This document shows positions 46,228 to 55,364 of a stretch of DNA of 64,000 bases, in pieces. The stretch covers positions 248,001-312,000 of the forward strand of contig CANLOW010000003.1 of the NCBI GenBank assembly GCA_947493035.1. The letters run 5' to 3'. A program made the position numbers and the translations under genes. Every line of letters begins with the position of its first letter. The stretch's first letter is position 1. The notes beneath the pieces are model-generated. The model searched no databases. It saw only the letters and a list, made by a program, of their open reading frames with translations, and was not told the origin of the DNA. The stretch is from an uncultured Aquimarina sp. (GTDB taxonomy: Bacteria; Bacteroidota; Bacteroidia; Flavobacteriales; Flavobacteriaceae).

Positions 46228-46230
46228 TTT

Positions 46231-47448
46231 TTATTGAATTAAATAATTAATAATTGTACTTTGAACATAGTAAGTCTTCACTGATTTTATTTGGTTCATT
46301 TGAAACTTTAGTTGCAACTCTTGAATATCCAAAACATCATTAAAATCAATCGTTCCTGTTTCATAGCTTTTGATTAAAATGTCTTCTGCATCTTTAGCTT
46401 GCTTTAAGTTTTTGGTTTGGGCAGAATAACTTATTCTTGCAGAAATACGGTCATTAATCGCCTTGTCTAAAAACGTTTCCAATGAATTTAATCGTTCCTG
46501 TTTTTGAGCAGTAATTTCCTGTTGTTGCAACTCATTTTGTATAGTTTGGGATTTATATTTCTTATTGAAAATTGGGATAGATACCGAAACCATTGGCATT
46601 ACAATATCCTTTCCGTTATCGCTGAAATCCATATTTGGTCTTTCAGCAACATTGATATAATCTAATCCAAAACCAATCATAGGACTGCTTTCTTTTTGAT
46701 TCAACAATTCGGATTGTTCTATGGATTGATAGAGTTTATCATACTTTAGTAATTCAGGATGTAATGCTAAATTTTCAGTAGTGATTTCAAAATCTTCTGA
46801 AGGTATCATTAAACTATCTACCACATTCACAGTAAAATCATTATCTCTATTCAATAAATTATTGAAGTTAGTTTGTTCTGCTAAAAATTGTTGTTGCAAT
46901 ACATCTTTTAATTGTTGCATTTCGTTTTGACGCATTTGCAGTCGTAATACATCTACTGCTGATGCCTTACCAACTTCAACAGATGTCAATGCCAATGTCT
47001 CGTAGGTTTCTAATAGTTTGATATTTTCGATTAAAACTTCTTGTTTCGCCTTGTTTGCATACAAATTGTAATAGGATTGTGATACCGAAGCCATTAACTT
47101 ACGCTTTGCGATAACTATGTCTTCGTATTTAGCATCTGCCAAAGCACTCACATAGTTTTCTCGTGAAGTAATCGTACCAAACCACGGTAACATTTGTTTA
47201 GCTGATATTTTAAAACGTTGTGCGCCTGTTCTTGTTTCTGGTTCACTTACAAAGTAACCGACACCAAATTCTGTGTTGGGAATGGTATTCACTTCGTTTA
47301 CTTTTTCAGAAGCAATGCTATACTGCAATTCAAACTTTCGAATTTTAGGATTGTTATTTAATGCTTCGTTAATAAGTATTTCTAATTGTTGTGCATTAGA
47401 AACACTAAAAGTTAATAAGCCTATGAGTGTATAAATTATTCTTTTCAT
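46231..47448 (-). CDS. TolC-family outer-membrane efflux channel
   Basis: A 405-residue protein with a signal peptide (1-19) and two long helical repeats typical of outer-membrane efflux proteins (EILINEALNNNPKIRKFELQ, RKLMASVSQSYYNLYANKAK; second half QNELQQQEITAQKQERLNSL, DVLDIQELQLKFQMNQIKSV). It forms the outer channel of the CusCBA-type tripartite pump. It overlaps the end of the pump gene by 4 bases (ATGA type), showing translational coupling. Confidence 0.93.
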   Translation of the reverse strand: MKRIIYTLIGLLTFSVSNAQQLEILINEALNNNPKIRKFELQYSIASEKVNEVNTIPNTEFGVGYFVSEPETRTGAQRFKISAKQMLPWFGTITSRENYVSALADAKYEDIVIAKRKLMASVSQSYYNLYANKAKQEVLIENIKLLETYETLALTSVEVGKASAVDVLRLQMRQNEMQQLKDVLQQQFLAEQTNFNNLLNRDNDFTVNVVDSLMIPSEDFEITTENLALHPELLKYDKLYQSIEQSELLNQKESSPMIGFGLDYINVAERPNMDFSDNGKDIVMPMVSVSIPIFNKKYKSQTIQNELQQQEITAQKQERLNSLETFLDKAINDRISARISYSAQTKNLKQAKDAEDILIKSYETGTIDFNDVLDIQELQLKFQMNQIKSVKTYYVQSTIINYLIQ

Positions 47449-50400
47449 TTGTTTACTCTTTTCAATTTAAACTCTTCTCGCCAGCTGTATAAAACTGGTA
47501 CAATAAAGTAAGAGGTAATGTCTATAACCATGCCGCCAAATATGGGAATTGCCATAGGTATCATAATATCACTTCCTTTTCCTGTGGATGTCAATACCGG
47601 TAACAGCGCCAAAATGGTAGTTACAGTAGTCATTAAACACGGACGAATACGTTTTTCTGCTGCTTGCAAAGCGGAAGTTCTAATACTCTTTTTATCGGTA
47701 GGTTTTTCACGCTCAAAAGTTTGCGTGAGGTATGTTGCCATAACAACTCCATCATCTGTAGCAATTCCAAATAAAGCTATGAAACCTACCCAAACCGCTA
47801 CACTTAGATTGATGGTTTTCATATTAAAAAGGTTTCGCATATTCTCTCCAAACAAACTGAAATTTAAAAACCAATCTTCACCGTACAGCCATAGCATAAT
47901 AAAACCACCTGCAAATGCAACTGTAATTCCTGTAAACACCATTAGTGAAGTGGTAACAGATTTGAACTGGAAATACAAAATCAAGAAAATAATAGCAAGC
48001 GCTAATGGAACGACAACTGATAGGGTTTTTTCTGCTCGTAACTGATTTTCATAAGTTCCAGTAAATTTATAGCTGATGCCCTTTGGAACACTTAATTCTC
48101 CTGAATCTATTTTTTGCTGAAACAAAGCTTGAGCATTTTCAACAACATCAACTTCTGCATATCCATCCATTTTATCGAATAGCACATAACCAACTAAAAA
48201 GGTATCTTCACTTTTAATGACTTGTGGACCTTGTTCGTATCGAATGGTTGCCAATTCACTTAAAGGCACAGGACTCCCTTTTTCAACAGGCACGTAAATT
48301 TGTTGTAAATCGGTAGGATTTGCTCGTAACTCTCTTGGATAACGTACGCGCACACCATAACGCTCTCGACCTTCAACAGTTTGGGTTAAAACCATTCCGC
48401 CAACTGCAACTTTTAGTACGTTTTGTACATCATCAATAGATATACCATAACGTGCTATTTTCTCTCTGTCAATATCAATGAGTAAATAAGGCTTCCCTAC
48501 AATTCGGTCTGCAAAAACAGCTTGCTCTTTTACACCTTCAGCTTGTTTTAAAAGACTTTCTAATTGTACCCCAAACGCTTCAATTTGTTTTAAGTCTTGT
48601 CCTTTTACTTTTATTCCCATTGGTGCACGCATTCCTGTTTGAAGCATTACCAATCTGGTTTCTATCGGTTGTAATTTTGGTGCAGAAGTAACGCCTGGTA
48701 ATTTAGTAACGCTAACTATTTCATTCCAAATATCATCAGGACTATTAATTTCTGGTCGCCAATTACGATAAAATTCACCATCATCATCTTCGATAAGTTG
48801 TGTATGTTCGACGTTTGTAAAAACAACATTTTCCGAATTATTAGGGTTGGCGATAAATGTTCCATCTTTCAACTCAAAAGTACCATCGTCGTCCACTTTG
48901 TAACGTTGTATTTTCCCTTTTGAATTACGCATGTATTCAGGTTTATACTGAATTATGTTTTCGTACATAGATAAAGGCGCAGGGTCTAATGCAGATTCTG
49001 TTCTACCAGACTTTCCAACTACGGTTTCAATTTCTGGAATGGTAGCTACAGCCATATCTAATTGCTGAAGCACACGTTTATTTTCGGCAACACCTGAATG
49101 TGGTAATGAGGTTGGCATTAATAGAAAAGAGCCTTCGTTTAATGATGGCATAAATTCTTTTCCTATATTTTTCATTATCCATCCTCCAGAAACAAGCACA
49201 GTTGCTGGAATAATTAAAAACAACAACTTATTAGCTAAAGCCCAATTTAAAATTTGGCCATAATACCTTCTAAAAATTGAAAATATTCCTAAAATTCCGA
49301 AGCAAATAATAGCCACAAAAATTAAGTTTATTAGAATACTTCTGTCAAAGCCTAATGGTCGCCAATATTCGGCAAGTAAAAATATAATGGCAGTACATGA
49401 AATAATAATACTTATAAGGTTGCTGTTTTTCTTATTTAGTTTACCTAAAACTCCAAGTAAACCATTAATACCTAAAGCAATTAAGATAATCCCTAACCAA
49501 TATCCAATTAACATAATTGCGATTCCAGCAATTATTAAAGCACCATTTATGATATGTTTAAATGAGCTTTTAAGTGATATTTTTCTGAACAAGTAAGCTG
49601 CGAATGGTGGAATTAGAAATAAGGCAATAACCAAAGACGCTGATAACGCCATGGTTTTGGTAAATGCTAAAGGTCTAAACAACTTCCCTTCTGCACCAAT
49701 CATTGTAAATACAGGCACAAAGCTGATGATTGTAGTTAATACAGCAGTTAAAATTGCTCCTGAAACTTCAGCAGTCGCATTATAAACTACTTCATTTGTA
49801 GTTAAATCTATACCATCTTCTCGTAGTCGTAACTTTTCATCATCGAAATGGCGAATCATATTCTCTGCGAGAATGACGCCTACATCTACCATAGTTCCAA
49901 TGGCAATAGCAATACCAGAAAGTGCTACAATATTTGCATCTACGTTAAACAGTTTCATAGTAACAAATACCATTAACACTGCAACAGGTAACAATCCAGA
50001 AATTAAAATAGAAGCTCTTAAATTGAAAACCATAACAATAATAACCAAAATGGTAATTAATATTTCTAGTGTTAACGCTTCGCTCAGTGTGTCTAATGTT
50101 TCTTGAATAAGTTCTGTACGATCATAGAAAGGAACGACTGTTAATTGAGATGTTCTACCGTCTGCCAATATTTTTGAAGGTAATCCACCTTTCAGTTCCT
50201 CAATTTGAGCTTTTACATTGTTAATGACTTCCATTGGATTAGCACCATATCGCGCTACGACAACACCACCAACGACTTCAGCACCTTCTTTATCTAATAA
50301 ACCTCTTCGTGTTGCTGGACCTAATGATACTTTAGCTATGTCTTTAATCTTAATTGAAGTAAAATCTTTTGAAGTAACTACAGCATTTTCAATATCTTCA

Positions 50401-51173
50401 ATAGATTTCACATAACCTAAACCACGCACTAAATACTCAGCTTGATTGATTTCTAAAGTCTGTGCACCAATGTCTTTATTGCTTTCCTTAACTGCTTTTA
50501 CAACGTGATGTAATCCAATATTATATTGACGCATTAATTCTGGGTTAACATCTACTTGATATTCCTGAACATAACCACCGATAGATGCTACTTCCGAAAC
50601 ACCACTTGCAGCCGATAAGGCATATTTTACATAGTAATCTTGTATGCTACGTAATTCTTGTAAGTCCCAACCACCAGTTACGTTTCCGTTTTCGTCACGA
50701 CCTTCAAGAGTGTACCAAAATATTTGTCCTAAACCTGTGGCATCTGGACCCAAAGCAGGATTAACACCTTCGGGTAATAAACCACTTGGTAAGGAATTGA
50801 GTTTTTCGAGGATACGACTTCTACTCCAATAAAATTCTATGTCTTCTTCAAAAATTATATAGATAATGGAAAAACCAAACATCGAAGAACTACGTATGGT
50901 TTTAACTCCCGGAATTCCCAAAAGTGATGTGGTTAGCGGGTAGGTAATTTGGTCTTCTATATCTTGTGGCGAACGACCATCCCACTTGGTAAATACAATT
51001 TGTTGGTTTTCACCAATATCTGGTATGGCATCAACGGCCACAGGATTACTTGGTAAAAAACCTATATCCCAATTAAAAGGTGCGTTTACAGTACCCCATC
51101 CTACAAAGAGAATAAGTAGTAATACTGCAACGAGTTTATTGTCTATAAGAAACTTGATTGCCTTATTTAGCAT
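47445..51173 (-). CDS. CusA/CzcA-type heavy-metal RND efflux pump
   Basis: A 1242-residue inner-membrane RND transporter, 150-200 residues longer than E. coli CusA, as in many Bacteroidota. Recognised parts: the start IKFLIDNKLVAVLLLILFVG, DIEDQITYPLTTSLLGIPGV (porter domain), NIVALSGIAIAIGTMVDVGV with the proton-relay acidic residue in the fourth membrane helix, the second-half MNIGKEFMPSLNEGSFLLMP, and GIATDDGVVMATYLTQTFER near the end. The extra length is a set of added membrane segments after residue 520 (HIINGALIIAGIAIMLIGYW) and a loop near 760-800. It expels Cu, Ag, Zn, Co or Cd; the HMA neighbours favour Cu(I). Confidence 0.95.
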   Translation of the reverse strand: MLNKAIKFLIDNKLVAVLLLILFVGWGTVNAPFNWDIGFLPSNPVAVDAIPDIGENQQIVFTKWDGRSPQDIEDQITYPLTTSLLGIPGVKTIRSSSMFGFSIIYIIFEEDIEFYWSRSRILEKLNSLPSGLLPEGVNPALGPDATGLGQIFWYTLEGRDENGNVTGGWDLQELRSIQDYYVKYALSAASGVSEVASIGGYVQEYQVDVNPELMRQYNIGLHHVVKAVKESNKDIGAQTLEINQAEYLVRGLGYVKSIEDIENAVVTSKDFTSIKIKDIAKVSLGPATRRGLLDKEGAEVVGGVVVARYGANPMEVINNVKAQIEELKGGLPSKILADGRTSQLTVVPFYDRTELIQETLDTLSEALTLEILITILVIIVMVFNLRASILISGLLPVAVLMVFVTMKLFNVDANIVALSGIAIAIGTMVDVGVILAENMIRHFDDEKLRLREDGIDLTTNEVVYNATAEVSGAILTAVLTTIISFVPVFTMIGAEGKLFRPLAFTKTMALSASLVIALFLIPPFAAYLFRKISLKSSFKHIINGALIIAGIAIMLIGYWLGIILIALGINGLLGVLGKLNKKNSNLISIIISCTAIIFLLAEYWRPLGFDRSILINLIFVAIICFGILGIFSIFRRYYGQILNWALANKLLFLIIPATVLVSGGWIMKNIGKEFMPSLNEGSFLLMPTSLPHSGVAENKRVLQQLDMAVATIPEIETVVGKSGRTESALDPAPLSMYENIIQYKPEYMRNSKGKIQRYKVDDDGTFELKDGTFIANPNNSENVVFTNVEHTQLIEDDDGEFYRNWRPEINSPDDIWNEIVSVTKLPGVTSAPKLQPIETRLVMLQTGMRAPMGIKVKGQDLKQIEAFGVQLESLLKQAEGVKEQAVFADRIVGKPYLLIDIDREKIARYGISIDDVQNVLKVAVGGMVLTQTVEGRERYGVRVRYPRELRANPTDLQQIYVPVEKGSPVPLSELATIRYEQGPQVIKSEDTFLVGYVLFDKMDGYAEVDVVENAQALFQQKIDSGELSVPKGISYKFTGTYENQLRAEKTLSVVVPLALAIIFLILYFQFKSVTTSLMVFTGITVAFAGGFIMLWLYGEDWFLNFSLFGENMRNLFNMKTINLSVAVWVGFIALFGIATDDGVVMATYLTQTFEREKPTDKKSIRTSALQAAEKRIRPCLMTTVTTILALLPVLTSTGKGSDIMIPMAIPIFGGMVIDITSYFIVPVLYSWREEFKLKRVNK

Positions 51174-51235
51174 AATAATTTGATTATAAGATAATTAAAG
51201 TTAAATGTCACAAAAAAATGACAGATAAGGGTTTT

Positions 51236-51262
51236 AGCCCAAGACAGCGTAGCTGTTGGGCT
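51236..51262 (-). promoter_or_regulatory. Imperfect hairpin between HYC_CC_PP gene and the pump gene
   Basis: Arms agcccaa-ga-cagc and gctgttgggct pair with a 2-base bulge around a 3-base loop. It lies in the 110-base space between the two genes and lacks a T-run, so it is more likely an mRNA stability or attenuation element than a full terminator. Confidence 0.35.
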
Positions 51263-51283
51263 TAACTCGAAAGATCTAATAAA

Positions 51284-51703
51284 TCAAATTAAGAAAGTTT
51301 GGTGCAGCACTTGCACATCTCGTATGACAAAGGGTCGATGATAATTCTCAAAAGGAGCTTCTTCAGATTTTACTCCTTCAAATAAGTTTATGTAAGAATA
51401 TAAAAAAGCAACTAATAACTTTTGTTGTTTCAATGAAAATGTGTCAAAAGAAATCTTAAGATTATCCATACCCTCTTTAATTACTTGCTTATTTGAACAA
51501 CAAGACTTTTTAGTAATTTCTGGGTTATCACAGCTTTTAATTGATTGCTTTTTTACTAGTCCACATCCATTGGCTTTATTAAACAAACTAAAATCAACCA
51601 AGTTATTACCACAATAATGCATATCAACAGTAAATGACATGGTGGTAAATATAACCACGACAGCCATTGATATAGATAAAATTTTATGTAATACTTGCTT
51701 CAT
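51284..51703 (-). CDS. HYC_CC_PP family protein
   Basis: A 139-residue exported protein with signal-like N-terminus (LSISMAVVVIFTTMSF), then the family marks MHYCGNNLVDFSLF (HYC), KSCCSNKQVI (CC) and a C-terminal region corresponding to the PP motif. It is confined to Bacteroidota and usually sits at the start of Cu/Zn efflux operons; its conserved Cys/His suggest metal binding in the periplasm. It precedes the pump gene by 110 bases. A TAACTTTG box at 51718-51711 (minus strand) is only 8 bases before the ATG, which would give a nearly leaderless mRNA. Confidence 0.85.
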   Translation of the reverse strand: MKQVLHKILSISMAVVVIFTTMSFTVDMHYCGNNLVDFSLFNKANGCGLVKKQSIKSCDNPEITKKSCCSNKQVIKEGMDNLKISFDTFSLKQQKLLVAFLYSYINLFEGVKSEEAPFENYHRPFVIRDVQVLHQTFLI

Positions 51704-51891
51704 TTACAAACAAAGTTAATATTTTTTAATTAAAAATATAGTTCTTCTATGGTTTGTTTCGCTCGTGCAAAACGAATAAAAATTATAATGAATACTTAAG
51801 TAAAATTACTTGGCTAAATACATCCATTAAAATAATGCTAAAAAAGGAACATTTCATTTTCCTATGATCTAACTAAAAAATTAACCTAAAA

Positions 51892-52680
51892 CTAATCTTT
51901 ATCTACTACACTTTCAAAATATTTTACACTGGTAATAAAAACATCTGGAGTATTAACCGCATTCCAGTAGGGAATCAATAATTCGGAGTCCGAAGGGTTT
52001 TCTACAATCGTATATGTCCCTAACATCTCTAAATTAGTATCAAAATCATCTTTACTTACTCTATAAATCGCAAATTTAGAATCCACTTTTCCTGATCTCT
52101 CAAAAGTAACTTTATAAAATACATTATCCTCAAACTTAATATTTGCACCTGTATCTTGTGCCCAATTACGAATACCACTTCCTCCAAAAAATCGATTAAA
52201 ACGACCATTATCGTAAAACAACTGAATCTCTCCAGCAAATAATGCTTGACTACCTAAATTATTCACATCTATATCTGGACTCCCAATCCCAAATAAGAAT
52301 GAAGGGTTTTTTCCTCTTACTGTAAATACAAAACTAAACGGAAGTTCATCGTCTCTTTTCCACTGATACTTAGTGAATTTTACTCCTCGACCAAAAAACG
52401 GTCCTGTACCTCTAGCCCACAATCCTCTCTCTAAATCTTGTTTAATTTCTACTCCATTTGTAAACTCAAGTTCTAAATCTTGCAAAGGTATCTTGCAGAA
52501 ATCAATCCATTCTCCAGTATGTGTTTGTGTTGAGTCATTTGTATCATTCCCTGTATTAGGATTTCCTTCGTTACCATTTCCTGTTTCAGAGGTATCTCCA
52601 TTTGTATTGTCTTTATCGCTTGTATTATTACTACTATTGATAATTCCAAAACACCCTCCCCTAGTAATTGAATTATGCAT
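51892..52680 (-). CDS. Beta-sandwich spike/fibre-like protein (end of viral operon)
   Basis: A 262-residue protein. N-terminus MHNSITRGGCFGI without a signal peptide, then a low-complexity Asn/Asp/Thr/Gly linker (about 18-57). A C-terminal globular beta-rich domain follows (WIDFCKIPLQDLELEFTNGV, PFSFVFTVRGKNPSFLFGIG, VFYKVTFERSGKVDSKFAIY), with the strand pattern of a concanavalin-like lectin jelly roll. A flexible arm plus lectin-like head fits a receptor-binding spike. Last gene of the long minus-strand cluster, 2 bases after the preceding stop. No close family recognised. Confidence 0.6.
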   Translation of the reverse strand: MHNSITRGGCFGIINSSNNTSDKDNTNGDTSETGNGNEGNPNTGNDTNDSTQTHTGEWIDFCKIPLQDLELEFTNGVEIKQDLERGLWARGTGPFFGRGVKFTKYQWKRDDELPFSFVFTVRGKNPSFLFGIGSPDIDVNNLGSQALFAGEIQLFYDNGRFNRFFGGSGIRNWAQDTGANIKFEDNVFYKVTFERSGKVDSKFAIYRVSKDDFDTNLEMLGTYTIVENPSDSELLIPYWNAVNTPDVFITSVKYFESVVDKD

Positions 52681-52682
52681 TC

Positions 52683-53120
52683 CTATGATTGTTTGAATTT
52701 GAATTGGTTGGTTTCGTAATACTGAATTCTAGCGATGTGAATACAATCGCTTTCAACGCCTATGACTCTAAAGTTTTCTAAATTGTGTTTCCCTATAATG
52801 CTATACACATCATGATCCCCTAGCGCAAAACCTGATATAGCTGTAGGCGATGTTTTGTTTTCTTTAAATCGTACTGCTCTATGTGGCATTTTACACTTAG
52901 AATCTACCTCGAGTATCAAAACTGCAGAAACAGCTTTTTCTGGAACTTGTAAAACCACAGCGACATCTGCACTAATTTCTAGGTCCTGGTACCCTCCGTA
53001 TTCTTCGCTAATAGGAAAATAGCCTTCTTCTTTCGATTGAATAAGAATAAGTTCTTCTAAATAGTTCAGTATATCAGCAGTATTTCCTCTAGGAAAAGGG
53101 CTTTTCTGTAATCTTTCCAT
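52683..53120 (-). CDS. Hypothetical protein of the viral cluster
   Basis: A 145-residue protein from the ATG at 53120 (MERLQKSPFPRGNTADILNY). The frame extends to 53177, but those extra residues would overlap the M15 gene and read as non-native hydrophobic sequence. A short helix is followed by a beta-rich body (DLEISADVAVVLQVPEKAVS, SAVLILEVDSKCKMPHRAVR, HNLENFRVIGVESDCIHIAR), perhaps a jelly-roll minor capsid or spike-base protein. No membrane segment. Unrecognised family. Confidence 0.65.
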   Translation of the reverse strand: MERLQKSPFPRGNTADILNYLEELILIQSKEEGYFPISEEYGGYQDLEISADVAVVLQVPEKAVSAVLILEVDSKCKMPHRAVRFKENKTSPTAISGFALGDHDVYSIIGKHNLENFRVIGVESDCIHIARIQYYETNQFKFKQS

Positions 53121-53124
53121 AAGT

Positions 53125-53634
53125 TCAAACAAAAGGATTAATCGCTGGAGGATTTCCTGAAGGATACCCCCAAGCAATATTCTGACGTTTTGAAGGGTCT
53201 ACATCTAAATGAACAAAAGTATTTCCCACTCCAATTCTTCTAAATCCAATTTCTTTGGCTACCATAACAAGTGTATCCCTTACTTCAATAGTATTCGCTT
53301 TAATATCAACTGCAGTACAATTAGGAACTTTGTGTGATGAATTGGATACCCCTCCTACTTTTTGATTCCAATATGGCGTTCTAACTCCTGAATTAATCCA
53401 ATTAAATATGGGATACCCTGTTCGAGCTTCCAATAGTTTCAATTTATAAACTAAGCGATGCGATATACAGTTTCCCGACCCTTTAACATCAGGACTATCG
53501 AAAATGGAGTAGTCAACTTTACTCATTGTATTAGCTTCTTTTTTGATTAGCTTTCGAATAATAAAGAATACGCTAACAACACCAAGAGTAGTACCCATAG
53601 TCCAATAAAAGGATTTGTTTTTTAAGAATATCAA
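53125..53634 (-). CDS. Membrane-anchored M15-type peptidase (endolysin-like)
   Basis: A 169-residue protein. N-terminal membrane segment about 9-30 (FYWTMGTTLGVVSVFFIIRK), then a peptidase M15-like D,D-carboxypeptidase/endopeptidase domain: NCISHRLVYKLKLLEARTG, GVRTPYWNQKVGG, SSHKVPNCTAVDI (zinc His and Asp) and FVHLDVD (third His). It would cut peptide stems of peptidoglycan. The frame starts with TTG overlapping the upstream stop by 4 bases (TTGA), which matches the coupling used elsewhere in the cluster; an internal ATG at 53598 would cut into the membrane segment. A signal-anchor endolysin or virion-borne entry enzyme. Confidence 0.85.
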   Translation of the reverse strand: MIFLKNKSFYWTMGTTLGVVSVFFIIRKLIKKEANTMSKVDYSIFDSPDVKGSGNCISHRLVYKLKLLEARTGYPIFNWINSGVRTPYWNQKVGGVSNSSHKVPNCTAVDIKANTIEVRDTLVMVAKEIGFRRIGVGNTFVHLDVDPSKRQNIAWGYPSGNPPAINPFV

Positions 53635-53780
53635 AGGCTACATTTTTTACATGCACAAGGTTTGTTCATATTAACCTTTCTATAACGGGCATATAGATCA
53701 CAACCTACTTTCACTGTATTCAAAAGAATAAAGACTCCAAACAAATAATTAAGTGTACGACTTCCTTTATTTACATTCAT
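53631..53780 (-). CDS. Small membrane protein with Cys-rich tail
   Basis: A 49-codon gene, MNVNKGSRTLNYLFG..., with one membrane segment (about 12-25) and a C-terminal CACKKCSL. Its start overlaps the upstream stop by 4 bases (ATGA) and its stop overlaps the downstream TTG by 4 bases, so it fits exactly into the coupled reading of the operon. This perfect fit is the main evidence that it is a real gene. Role unknown; small viral membrane protein or lysis accessory. Confidence 0.65.
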   Translation of the reverse strand: MNVNKGSRTLNYLFGVFILLNTVKVGCDLYARYRKVNMNKPCACKKCSL

Positions 53781-54082
53781 TTATTTTGGTTTTTGTATTG
53801 ATAAATTTCTTCTTCTAACTCGTTAATACGCTCCTTTTGTTTGATAATTGTTAGGTTCATTTGTTCGTTTTCATTTTCTAATTTCTCAATACGTTTTTCC
53901 ATTTTTTCTGACCACTGCACCCAGTTTTCAAGAATAATATCGTTTGCTTGCACATTAAGGTTTCGTATTTCGGCCTTTTTGTATTGCTTCTGAATTTTAT
54001 ATTGAAATAAGATTTCTAAAGCTTTCCAAAACCCTGTCGCACCAAATACAACACCAACTAATTTTAGAATATCTATTTTCAT
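53777..54082 (-). CDS. Membrane protein with coiled coil
   Basis: A 101-residue protein: N-terminal membrane segment about 6-24 (LKLVGVVFGATGFWKALEIL), then a long coiled coil rich in Glu/Lys/Gln (MEKRIEKLENENEQMNL, KQKERINELEEEIYQY). The design is that of small Bacteroidota phage proteins found next to endolysins (i-spanin or holin accessory type). It overlaps the small Cys-tail gene after it and the spike-like gene before it. Confidence 0.7.
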   Translation of the reverse strand: MKIDILKLVGVVFGATGFWKALEILFQYKIQKQYKKAEIRNLNVQANDIILENWVQWSEKMEKRIEKLENENEQMNLTIIKQKERINELEEEIYQYKNQNK

Positions 54083-54510
54083 TAAAAATCTACAAATCGT
54101 ATGGGTTGTTCGACGATATAAGGAGTAATATTGAAATAGATTTCTTCTCCAAGTGACGTAATTTCTCCAGTCACATTAACATGTCCATTAACATCAATAT
54201 GATACTGAAACGTATTTCCAAAATTGGAAAATAGATTCCCCGTATAGGTCTTTTCTCTATTGAATTGCTCACTAACGGGTAACCTTAAAATACGTTCGTT
54301 ATTAAAACTCCCTATTCCTGCAGTTCTTTTAAAAACTATATCCCCTGTTAGCAAAACATTATTTGCAGTCACCACATATTTATCTCTAGAAGCAGCAAAA
54401 AAAATAGTGTTATTATCAAGATCATCTACTTCTACAGTAAAGACTTCATTTCCTATTTCACTATTTCTAGCGCTCGAGGTAGCATCACTTGTATATCCAA
54501 AAAAGCTCAT
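54082..54510 (-). CDS. Beta-rich spike/structural protein, paralog 2
   Basis: A 142-residue protein without signal or membrane segments, almost entirely short strands: FTVEVDDLDNNTIFFAASRD, LLTGDIVFKRTAGIGSFN, ILRLPVSEQF, FQYHIDVNGHVNVTGEI, PYIVEQPIRFVDF. It aligns end to end with the next gene (54520-54948): same length, same NILLxGxxxFKRTxGIGxF and LRLPV landmarks, same VxPIRxxxF ending. Likely trimeric spike or fibre subunits that differ in specificity. Confidence 0.7.
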   Translation of the reverse strand: MSFFGYTSDATSSARNSEIGNEVFTVEVDDLDNNTIFFAASRDKYVVTANNVLLTGDIVFKRTAGIGSFNNERILRLPVSEQFNREKTYTGNLFSNFGNTFQYHIDVNGHVNVTGEITSLGEEIYFNITPYIVEQPIRFVDF

Positions 54511-54519
54511 AGTAGTGGT

Positions 54520-54948
54520 TTAAAATTTTTCTAATCGTATTGGGGTTTCTATTTCATAGCTAGGAAATTGAAACAGTATTTCTTCTAGCGGATCGGTAAC
54601 TGTTCCTTCTATCCAGACATGCCCTTTGGGATTGATAAAAAATTGAAAACGATTCCCAACCGTTGAAAAAACATGATTTAAAAAAATAACGGACTCATTA
54701 CCAAACCCTTTAGGTACGGGCAAACGAAATATAGGCCCATTGAATTCAAAATTTCCAATGCCTTCAGTTCTTTTAAATTGTAAATTCCCTCCTAAAAGAA
54801 TATTGTCATTCGTAATGGCACAGGAGTTCCTATCGGTAACAAAAAACACATTATCTCTAAATATATCTTTGGCACTTATGATAAATAAACTGGCATCTCC
54901 TGAAGGAAGATTAGGTTTTAAATCGTTTTGATATCCAGACATACTCAA
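54520..54948 (-). CDS. Beta-rich spike/structural protein, paralog 1
   Basis: A 142-residue paralog of the 54082-54510 gene: SLFIISAKDIFRDNVFFVTD, LLGGNLQFKRTEGIGNFE, IFRLPVPKGF, RFQFFINPKGHVWIEGTVTD, SYEIETPIRLEKF. No membrane segment. Separated from its paralog by 9 bases; overlaps the upstream coiled-coil gene by 4 bases. Virion surface role inferred from the small all-beta fold, duplication and position near other spike-like genes. Confidence 0.7.
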   Translation of the reverse strand: MSMSGYQNDLKPNLPSGDASLFIISAKDIFRDNVFFVTDRNSCAITNDNILLGGNLQFKRTEGIGNFEFNGPIFRLPVPKGFGNESVIFLNHVFSTVGNRFQFFINPKGHVWIEGTVTDPLEEILFQFPSYEIETPIRLEKF

Positions 54949-55364
54949 TTACTAATAACTATACCTGTTAATACTATCGATACAACTCCCATAGTTTTAA
55001 GCCAAAAACTTTGTCGTTTACGTTGCTTTTTTACCCTATTTAAAGCTTTATCTTTTAGCCTAATGATTTCCTCAGATGTAGTGTTTTGATCTTTTAAAAG
55101 AGATAGCTTTCGCTCAAGAAAAATAATAGATGTATCTCTATTTTTTATGATATCAATTAGATTTTGATTAAGTGTTTTTAGTGTTGTATTGATAGAATCG
55201 TTGAATATTTTTGACTCTAAGTTTTGAGCAATTATTCTAGACTGCTTTATAGTAAAACAAAAATGCTTTTCCTTAGTTAGAGATACTATCTTGGGAGTTA
55301 AAGTTTGCGAAAAACTCATACAGCCCCATATCAGTAGTACTATACATGTGTAGTATTTTTTCAT
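54945..55364 (-). CDS. Exported coiled-coil protein, spanin-like
   Basis: A 139-residue protein with a signal peptide (MKKYYTCIVLLIWGCMSFSQ, with a Cys close to a lipobox position), a helical coiled middle (SIIFLERKLSLLKDQNTT, EIIRLKDKALNRVKKQRKRQ) and a C-terminal membrane segment (about 123-138). Its first 92 bases overlap the end of the upstream membrane coiled-coil gene in another frame. Nested coiled-coil envelope genes next to a holin-like gene recall i-spanin/o-spanin pairs, which join the two membranes at lysis. Inference. Confidence 0.65.
   Translation of the reverse strand: MKKYYTCIVLLIWGCMSFSQTLTPKIVSLTKEKHFCFTIKQSRIIAQNLESKIFNDSINTTLKTLNQNLIDIIKNRDTSIIFLERKLSLLKDQNTTSEEIIRLKDKALNRVKKQRKRQSFWLKTMGVVSIVLTGIVISN

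Noticed and set aside
53121..53177. Longer N-terminus for the gene ending at 52683
   Set aside because: It overlaps the end of the M15 gene and adds a hydrophobic stretch that is a shadow of that gene; the ATG at 53120 follows the upstream stop directly.
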